Positions 58,623-64,000 of a stretch of 64,000 bases of DNA are shown here, piece after piece; position 1 is the first letter of the stretch; the number at the start of each line of letters is the position of its first letter. A program made the position numbers and the translations under genes. The DNA lies in the NCBI RefSeq assembly GCF_032878955.1, contig NZ_CP043839.1, positions 4,402,001 to 4,466,000 on the forward strand, read 5' to 3'. Source of the stretch: Butyricimonas paravirosa. Lineage in GTDB: Bacteria; Bacteroidota; Bacteroidia; Bacteroidales; Marinifilaceae. The notes under the pieces are model-generated. The model was not told the origin of the DNA. It worked only from the letters and a program-made list of their open reading frames with translations, and did not search any database.

Positions 58623-60137
58623 ATGGATGGGGCGTTCATTTATTTGATAAAGGTAAATATTGCGCTGGTCGTTTTTTATCTTTTTTATCGGCTATTATTT
58701 AGTCAGGATACCTTCTTTGTCATCCGGAGATTTTGTTTATGGACAATATTGGGTGTATCATTTATTTATCCTTTGGTTGTATTTTCATTCGAAGAAGAAC
58801 AAAAGATGGCTATTCAACAAGCGGTTGTTCAATATGCACCCAATTTACTTCCGGAAGTAAGCGTGTTCCCGGAAGGACATCAAGTATCAGTGGGAGTCTG
58901 GGATATTCTAAGGTTTTGTTATTGGGGAATCGTAACACTTTTACTCGGTCGAATTGTTATTCAATTAGTTTCAATCATTCGGTTAGTCTATAAAGGGGAA
59001 AGGGCGTGTTGTTGTTCGACTTCGGTGATTACGTTATCGGGGAAGATTACACCGTTTTCTTTTTTTAAATGGATATTTGTAAGTCCATCGTTATACAATT
59101 CTGATGATATGCAAGAGATTATCACTCACGAGCGGATTCATGCGGAACAATATCATTCGTTGGACGTGATGGTTTCTGAAATTTTATGTGCTTTCTTTTG
59201 GATGAATCCCGCCATGTGGTTACTGAAACGCGAGATTCGTCGTAACCTTGAATTTTTAGCGGACAAGTGTGTCGTTCACTCCGGTTTTGACCGTAAGGCT
59301 TACCAATATCACCTTCTCCGTTTATCCCATCCTTCGGCTGCAGCTCAAATAGTAAATAAATTTAATGTGTCACCATTAAAAAAACGTATTATGATGATGA
59401 ATAAAAAAAGAACTTCCAGAATGGGGTTAATCAAATATGCCTTGCTTGTTCCGATTGCAGGACTGTTGATTTTATCCAGTAATGTGCAAGCAATTGTACA
59501 AGTGAACGAAAATGTAATGGGTGTTACGGGGCAGGATTCTATAGTTGCCAAAGGAATTGTTGTCGATACCAATGACCAACCTCTTGTTGGAACAAGTGTT
59601 ATAATAAAGGGGACAGGTATTGGGACGATGACGGATGATAAGGGAGAATTTTCGATTACAGTGAAACCGGGAACCGTGCTTATTTTCTCTTACGTGGGAA
59701 AGGCAAATCAATTTCTTCCCGTGAAGAATGCCAAAAAAATGCGGATAAAAATGACAACAGAACCGGTTGTGTTGGATGAGCTAGTGGTTGTAGGATATAA
59801 AGAAAAAGGTGATAAGGATGAAGAGGTTTTCCAAATTGTAGAGGATATGCCTAAATTCGTGGGTGAAGATGGTAGTGTGATGAAATTTTTGGCAAAAAGA
59901 ATTCGTTATCCTTTTGAAGCGATGAAAAAAAATATTACAGGAAAAGTCTTCGTGACTTTTATCATCAATAAAGACGGGGAGCCTGTAGATTTTAAGATTG
60001 CAAGGAGTGTAGATCCTTTGTTGGATCGAGAGGCCATACGTGTCCTGCAGTTGATGCCAAACTGGAAGCCGGGTACACAGAGAGGAAAGCCTGTTAGTGT
60101 TGAATATACTGTTCCGATTAATTTCCAATTGCAGTAG
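58623..60137 (+). CDS. BlaR1-like M56 metallopeptidase with SusC-like and TonB-C C-terminal domains
   Basis: 504 aa. Membrane helices at about 5-20, 36-55, 95-120 and 275-295. M56 zinc motif HERIH (His169, Glu170, His173) on the cytosolic side, followed by FWMNPAMWLLKREIRRNLEFLADK. The last part is extracytoplasmic: a carboxypeptidase-regulatory-like domain (about 305-385, VAKGIVVDTNDQPLVGTSVIIKGTGIGTMTDDKGEFSI), the stretch LDELVVVGYK near 384-393 that resembles the SusC N-terminal region, and a TonB C-terminal-type domain (about 410-504, ending PINFQLQ). There is no penicillin-binding sensor domain. It probably cleaves the BlaI-like repressor in response to an envelope signal. Confidence 0.88.
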   Translation: MDGAFIYLIKVNIALVVFYLFYRLLFSQDTFFVIRRFCLWTILGVSFIYPLVVFSFEEEQKMAIQQAVVQYAPNLLPEVSVFPEGHQVSVGVWDILRFCYWGIVTLLLGRIVIQLVSIIRLVYKGERACCCSTSVITLSGKITPFSFFKWIFVSPSLYNSDDMQEIITHERIHAEQYHSLDVMVSEILCAFFWMNPAMWLLKREIRRNLEFLADKCVVHSGFDRKAYQYHLLRLSHPSAAAQIVNKFNVSPLKKRIMMMNKKRTSRMGLIKYALLVPIAGLLILSSNVQAIVQVNENVMGVTGQDSIVAKGIVVDTNDQPLVGTSVIIKGTGIGTMTDDKGEFSITVKPGTVLIFSYVGKANQFLPVKNAKKMRIKMTTEPVVLDELVVVGYKEKGDKDEEVFQIVEDMPKFVGEDGSVMKFLAKRIRYPFEAMKKNITGKVFVTFIINKDGEPVDFKIARSVDPLLDREAIRVLQLMPNWKPGTQRGKPVSVEYTVPINFQLQ

Positions 60138-60167
60138 TTGTAAAGATACAAACCTCTTGTTGTATAT

Positions 60168-60211
60168 AAATCTCCTATTTTGCATTATATATAATGTAAA
60201 ATAGGAGATTT
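60168..60211 (+). terminator. Long hairpin terminator after the M56 gene
   Basis: AAATCTCCTATTTT (60168-60181) pairs with AAAATAGGAGATTT (60198-60211) over 14 bp; the interior CATTATATATAATG is itself a palindrome. A T/A-rich flank follows. Confidence 0.75.
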
Positions 60212-60326
60212 GTAAATTATTTTAATATCTTTGAAAAATAGTGTGAAGGTATAGGAACAGGTTGAAGTAGGTGTGTGGCTTGAACTTGTTTTTGGGCGAA
60301 TTTATTAATTATTAAAAAGGTTCGTT

Positions 60327-60974
60327 ATGACTACAAAGGGGAAAAGAGGTTTAAAGATAAAATGGGATTGGTGTATCCCGTTTTTTTTCATGTTGGGCAT
60401 TTTGTTTTTAACTACTTGTCTGCAAGCGGCAGAAAAGGATTCGGTGAAGTTCGTGGCGAAAGGGATCGTGGTAAATAAGAATAAACAGCCCTTATACGGG
60501 GCTTGTGTCATGGTGAAAAACTCGAACGAGAGAATATATACCGGGGTGGATGGGAAATTCTCGCTGGCGGTTAAGAAAGGGACGAAACTCGTAGTTTCTC
60601 TTTTGGGCAAGATGGATAAAGAGATCCGGGCAAAGGTTGACAAGGAGATGCAAGTGGTGCTGATTGACGAGGAATATATCGAAGAGAGAATGCCACGATT
60701 TGTAGGCGAGGGGGTGGAAATGTATATCGTGCGGAATATAAAATATCCGAAAGATGCGTTGGAGATGAAGATTCAAGGGAAAGTTTACGTGCAATTTATT
60801 ATAGAGAAAGACGGGAGTGTGTCGGAAATAAAAGTTCTTCGTCCCGTTTATCCTTCTTTGGATTATGAGGCGTGTCGGATAATACGGGAAATGCCTCGAT
60901 GGCGGCCTGGAATTCAGAAAGGTAAGCCCGTGAGAGTTTCCTACACGATCCCGATAAATTTCATGTTGCAATAA
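60327..60974 (+). CDS. TonB-C/carboxypeptidase-regulatory-like domain protein, paralogue of the M56 tail
   Basis: 215 aa. One membrane anchor or signal (CIPFFFMLGILFLTTCLQAA), then the same two domains as the last 200 residues of the M56 protein: VAKGIVVNKNKQPLYGACVMVKNSNERIYTGVDGKFSL and IKYPKDALEMKIQGKVYVQFIIEKDGSVSEIKVLRPVYPSLDYEA to PINFMLQ. It lacks the VVVGY segment and the peptidase. It may compete with the M56 tail or act as a separate TonB-like partner. Confidence 0.83.
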   Translation: MTTKGKRGLKIKWDWCIPFFFMLGILFLTTCLQAAEKDSVKFVAKGIVVNKNKQPLYGACVMVKNSNERIYTGVDGKFSLAVKKGTKLVVSLLGKMDKEIRAKVDKEMQVVLIDEEYIEERMPRFVGEGVEMYIVRNIKYPKDALEMKIQGKVYVQFIIEKDGSVSEIKVLRPVYPSLDYEACRIIREMPRWRPGIQKGKPVRVSYTIPINFMLQ

Positions 60975-61003
60975 AATACTCCCGAGAGGCGTTCAAGGGC
61001 GCC

Positions 61004-61050
61004 CCCCTATCCGCTCCATGAAGTCATTTTAGGAGTGGATAGGGGAGGTT
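61004..61050. terminator. Terminator between the convergent TonB-C and M16 genes
   Basis: CCCCTATCCGCTCC (61004-61017) pairs with GGAGTGGATAGGGG (61032-61045), one G-T mismatch, then a T-rich stretch on the plus strand. It serves the plus-strand gene and lies next to the M16 stop at 61051. Confidence 0.75.
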
Positions 61051-62322
61051 TCAATTTTTCCCGGCTGTCACGATATACATATCATCCACGTTCAAATATT
61101 TTTGAGCCAGACGCATAATGTCTTCGGGGGTGCAAGAACGGATCTTGTCGATAGCCTGGAGATAGAACGTGTTATCTTGTCCGTAATTGAGTTTGTGTTT
61201 CAAGGCATCGGACTGGGAGAAAACACCGTCTAGTTCTCGTAACAACTCCCCGTTAAAATAACTCTTTACGAGACTTAATTCTTCTTCGGGAACGAGTTCT
61301 TCTTGCAGGCGGCGAATCTCTTTTATACATTCAGCTATTGTTGCCTCCGTTGCGTCGGCATTGACATCCGTTGCAATCATCCAGTGAGCGGCTTGCGGCA
61401 TGGTAACGTTGTATGAGCCGATGCCATAGGTATACCCTTTTTCTTCCCGGATGTTCGACATCAGGCGGGAGCCGAAATAGCCGCCGAGTACCATGTTCAA
61501 AAGCTGGAAATACGTGTAGTCTTCGTCCAGTAACATGACTCCGCTTTTCCCGATACGGATACTGGTTTGTACGGCATCGGGTTTGGATATATGGTATTTA
61601 CCGGGGCCGCTCGGTTGTATTGAGTAGGTCTTGTCTGGTGGCAGGGGAGTACTGCTCATGGGCGAAAAGGCTTGGCTTACTTCTTGTAAAACCGTATCGC
61701 TGACATTCCCGCAAAGCATGATTCTGCATTGTGATGCCTGCACTCTTTCCCGGTAGAAATCGTGTAATAATTCCGGAGTCACTTGGTCGAAATTTTCCAG
61801 TGTGAAGTAATTTGCATAAGGGTGTTCCTTCCCGTACATACGGTATATGAATTCCATCCGTGCAAGGTAAGAGGTCTTTTCAATGTTTACCAGATGTTGC
61901 TGTTTTCGGTTACGGATATACGTTTCCAGTTCTTTTTGCGGGAATGTACTTTCAAGTGTCATTTCTGCCAGCATACGAATGGTTTGTGGGGCGTATTTAT
62001 TAAGCGAAATCAGGCTTAATTCAGCTTTGTGCATACCGCAATTGAAGTCCACGTATGCTCCATGATAATCAAACAACTCTGCAATTTCGGCAGAGGTATG
62101 TTGACGGGTTCCCTCGTTGAGCATGTTAATCATGCTTGATGCGATAACCGGACGGGATTGGTTGTAAATCCCGGCTGAGAGTACCACGTCCATCTTGAAA
62201 ACCTCTTGATTGGGATCGTGAAGGTACACGATTTCGATTCCATTGGGAAGCGTGATTTGTTGATGCCCCCACAGCGATGGACGGGAGATTTCAGTGATGG
62301 ACGGTTCTATATTTCTATTCAT
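61051..62322 (-). CDS. M16 family peptidase subunit without catalytic zinc motif
   Basis: 423 aa. Aligns with M16 proteins, but HxxEH is absent: the corresponding region reads SSMINMLNEGTRQH. The substrate-contact part R-EEKGYTYGIGSYN is intact (SNIREEKGYTYGIGSY). This matches the non-catalytic partner in two-subunit M16 enzymes. It is encoded 11 bp after the catalytic subunit. Confidence 0.88.
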   Translation of the reverse strand: MNRNIEPSITEISRPSLWGHQQITLPNGIEIVYLHDPNQEVFKMDVVLSAGIYNQSRPVIASSMINMLNEGTRQHTSAEIAELFDYHGAYVDFNCGMHKAELSLISLNKYAPQTIRMLAEMTLESTFPQKELETYIRNRKQQHLVNIEKTSYLARMEFIYRMYGKEHPYANYFTLENFDQVTPELLHDFYRERVQASQCRIMLCGNVSDTVLQEVSQAFSPMSSTPLPPDKTYSIQPSGPGKYHISKPDAVQTSIRIGKSGVMLLDEDYTYFQLLNMVLGGYFGSRLMSNIREEKGYTYGIGSYNVTMPQAAHWMIATDVNADATEATIAECIKEIRRLQEELVPEEELSLVKSYFNGELLRELDGVFSQSDALKHKLNYGQDNTFYLQAIDKIRSCTPEDIMRLAQKYLNVDDMYIVTAGKN

Positions 62323-62333
62323 AAAAGTAGCAA

Positions 62334-63575
62334 TTATTTGTCTTTAAGATACCACAAGGTAGAGCAATTCTGTGTGGAGAATAATTCTCGGGCGGTCTGT
62401 TTTATCGAATCAAGAGATACTTCCGCGTATCGGATAGACTCCGAATTAATCAGGTTAATATCTCCTAGATAGTCAAAAAATGCCAAGTTGGCTGATTTCC
62501 CTTGATAATTGATCTCGCTGTAAGAGATTCGGGCTTCAGTTTTGTTGATTACCTTTTGGAGTTCCCGTTCTGAAATCGGGTCTTCGATAAAACGATCAAT
62601 CTCGTTTTGGATGGCGGCTTCCGCTTCTTCTATCGCTACTCCTTCCGAGAGTTTCCCGGAGAAAATGAATAATCCCGGATCCATGTCTCCGGTGATATAA
62701 GCGTCAATTTCCGAGAATAATTTCCCGTTTTTAATGAGGTTGATGTACAAGCGGGAGGATTGACCGTTGGATAATATGTCTGAGATCGTGTCGCACGTGT
62801 AGAAATTATCCGATCGGCGGTCGCCCATGTGGTATACTTTATAGATTGCATCTGCCGGAACTTTGTTATGCTCGCATACGAGGCGACGCTCTTCGGTTTG
62901 TTGCGGTTCCATGGGTAATGCTTTTCTCTTATAACGGGCGGGAGGAATGTCCCCGAACCATTTTTTCACGAGTTCAAGGGCTTTTTCGTCGGTAATATTA
63001 CCGCTGATACTTAGTATGGCATTATCCGGGGCATAGAAACGATGAAAGAAGTCTTCCACCTCTTCCAGGGATGCCCCTGCGATATGGTCAATGTTTTTCC
63101 CGATAGTGGGCCATTGGTACGGATGTACCTTATAGGCTAAAGGACGTAATTTCAACCAAATGTCCCCGTAAGGATTATTGAAGTAGCGCTGTTTGAATTC
63201 TTCAATGACCACGTTACGTTGAACATCAAGTGATTTTTGGGAGAAATCGAGTGCCAGCATCCGGTCTGATTCCAGCCACAAGGCCGTTTCGATATTGGGG
63301 GCCGGGATCGTGATGTAATAATTTGTGTAGTCGTTATTCGTGAATGCATTACTATCCCCGCCCGCTTTCTGAACGTGATAATCGTAATCAGCGATGTGTT
63401 TGGAGCCCCCGAACATTAAATGTTCAAAAAGATGGGCAAAGCCCGTGCGATTGGAATCTTCGTCCCGGGCACCTACTTTATAAAGGATGTTCACGGATAC
63501 AAATGGAGTACTGGTATCCGTGTTACAGATCATTGTTAAGCCATTGTCTAGTGTGTGGCGTGTAAATTTTATCAT
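62334..63575 (-). CDS. M16 family peptidase, catalytic subunit
   Basis: 413 aa with the inverted zinc motif His48-Leu-Phe-Glu51-His52 (TGFAHLFEHLMFGGS), the third ligand region VIEEFKQRYFNNPYGD and the C-terminal M16 domain. No signal peptide is visible, so it is probably cytoplasmic or secreted by an unseen route. It acts with the non-catalytic gene at 61051-62322. The nitronate monooxygenase gene lies 16 bp upstream in the same direction. Confidence 0.92.
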   Translation of the reverse strand: MIKFTRHTLDNGLTMICNTDTSTPFVSVNILYKVGARDEDSNRTGFAHLFEHLMFGGSKHIADYDYHVQKAGGDSNAFTNNDYTNYYITIPAPNIETALWLESDRMLALDFSQKSLDVQRNVVIEEFKQRYFNNPYGDIWLKLRPLAYKVHPYQWPTIGKNIDHIAGASLEEVEDFFHRFYAPDNAILSISGNITDEKALELVKKWFGDIPPARYKRKALPMEPQQTEERRLVCEHNKVPADAIYKVYHMGDRRSDNFYTCDTISDILSNGQSSRLYINLIKNGKLFSEIDAYITGDMDPGLFIFSGKLSEGVAIEEAEAAIQNEIDRFIEDPISERELQKVINKTEARISYSEINYQGKSANLAFFDYLGDINLINSESIRYAEVSLDSIKQTARELFSTQNCSTLWYLKDK

Positions 63576-63591
63576 AAATGTAAATTCATTT

Positions 63592-64000
63592 TCATAGTTT
63601 CAGATCGCCCAATTTGCTTGTTGTTTTGTTGAAATCAGCGATAATATCTTCCATAATTTCAGCCACGGTTTCTTCTTTGTGCAACATGGATGCGATTTGT
63701 CCGATTTCTAACTCGCCTTCCGTCATGTCACCTTCGAAGATTCCTTTCTTAGCCCGTCCTTTACCTAAAAGTTCGGTTAATTGGGCAGCCTCTGCTCCGG
63801 CGTCTTCCAGTGCTTTTACCTGATTGAAGAAGTCGTTTTTAATCAGACGGGTAGGGGCGAGTTTTTTCAATGCCAGCATGGTGCCACCTTCTTCCGTGTC
63901 AAATACCCGTTGTTTGAATGTCGGATGGGCGGAAGATTCTGCGGCAACGGCAAAACGGGTTCCGATTTGTACCCCTTCCGCTCCGAGAGTCATGGCGGCT
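63592..64000 (-). CDS. Nitronate monooxygenase/FabK-like flavoprotein, 5' end outside the window
   Basis: The frame is open to the window edge; about 135 C-terminal residues are visible. ALGAEGVQIGTRFAVAAESSAHPTFKQ (here AAMTLGAEGVQIGTRF) is the FMN-phosphate-binding part of the nitronate monooxygenase/enoyl-ACP reductase II barrel. The apparent ATG at 63993 is internal. It oxidises nitronates or reduces enoyl-ACP; the two cannot be told apart from the tail. Confidence 0.75.
   Translation of the reverse strand, partial: AAMTLGAEGVQIGTRFAVAAESSAHPTFKQRVFDTEEGGTMLALKKLAPTRLIKNDFFNQVKALEDAGAEAAQLTELLGKGRAKKGIFEGDMTEGELEIGQIASMLHKEETVAEIMEDIIADFNKTTSKLGDLKL

Overview
The window reads as a chromosomal stretch of a Bacteroidales bacterium. 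Evidence: many TAnnTTTG -7 boxes with no clear Shine-Dalgarno sequences; Bacteroidetes-restricted families (DUF4254, DUF4924, DUF5606, DUF4251, DUF1573, Wzi-like capsule protein, GH92, SusC-like N-terminal modules); and the DUF1573-yajC-ybbR-coaE gene order. A Butyricimonas/Odoribacter-like genus is my guess, not a measurement. I saw no rRNA, tRNA, CRISPR array, intact insertion sequence or phage gene.

Layout. 1-0.8 kb: C-terminal end of a large permease-like fusion protein. 1.0-14.3 kb: housekeeping genes (cls, prmC, recX, a Crp/Fnr regulator, nadE, 5-formyl-THF cyclo-ligase, a 56-aa ferredoxin, rplY, pth, an S4 RNA-binding protein, a frameshifted DUF4924 gene, a DUF4097-like exported protein, an M16 protease, an O-methyltransferase, thyA, folA). 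14.3-29.1 kb: a cell-surface glycan locus with a Kdo-kinase-like protein, three single-domain TagF-like polyol-phosphate transferases, a LicC-like cytidylyltransferase beside a HisC-like aminotransferase, DUF4254 plus a GT9 glycosyltransferase, a TagD-Gfo/Idh/MocA fusion, an SDR, a GT2, a GT-D (DUF1792) transferase and two tandem O-antigen ligase/polymerase-like membrane proteins. 29.6-35.0 kb: a leftward operon ROK kinase - GH92 - IspD/TarI-like - Wzi. 35.2-42.4 kb: trmN6, DUF5606, the DUF1573-yajC-ybbR-coaE-djlA-like operon, AMP nucleosidase, queA and an HsdR-N nuclease-like protein. 42.4-43.1 kb: a gene-free stretch carrying two 26-bp inverted hix-like sites. 43.1-51.1 kb: meaB, a small exported protein, a permease/degenerate M1 peptidase/golvesin-like fusion (paralogue of the protein at the left edge) and ppdK. 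51.3-64.0 kb: radical SAM protein, YbaK-like editing protein, ffh, folD, SpmA/B-like fusion, DUF4251, a BlaI/BlaR1-like pair with a SusC-like and TonB-C tail, a detached TonB-C paralogue, a catalytic/non-catalytic M16 pair and a truncated nitronate monooxygenase.

The most coherent accessory system is the 14-35 kb surface glycan locus. It combines three activating enzymes for polyol, choline-like or amino-alcohol phosphates, three phosphotransferases, LPS-type glycosyltransferases, two ligase/polymerase candidates and a capsule outer-membrane protein. This suggests a teichoic-acid-like, phosphodiester-substituted LPS or capsule in a Gram-negative cell. The individual families are known; the combination and product are inference.
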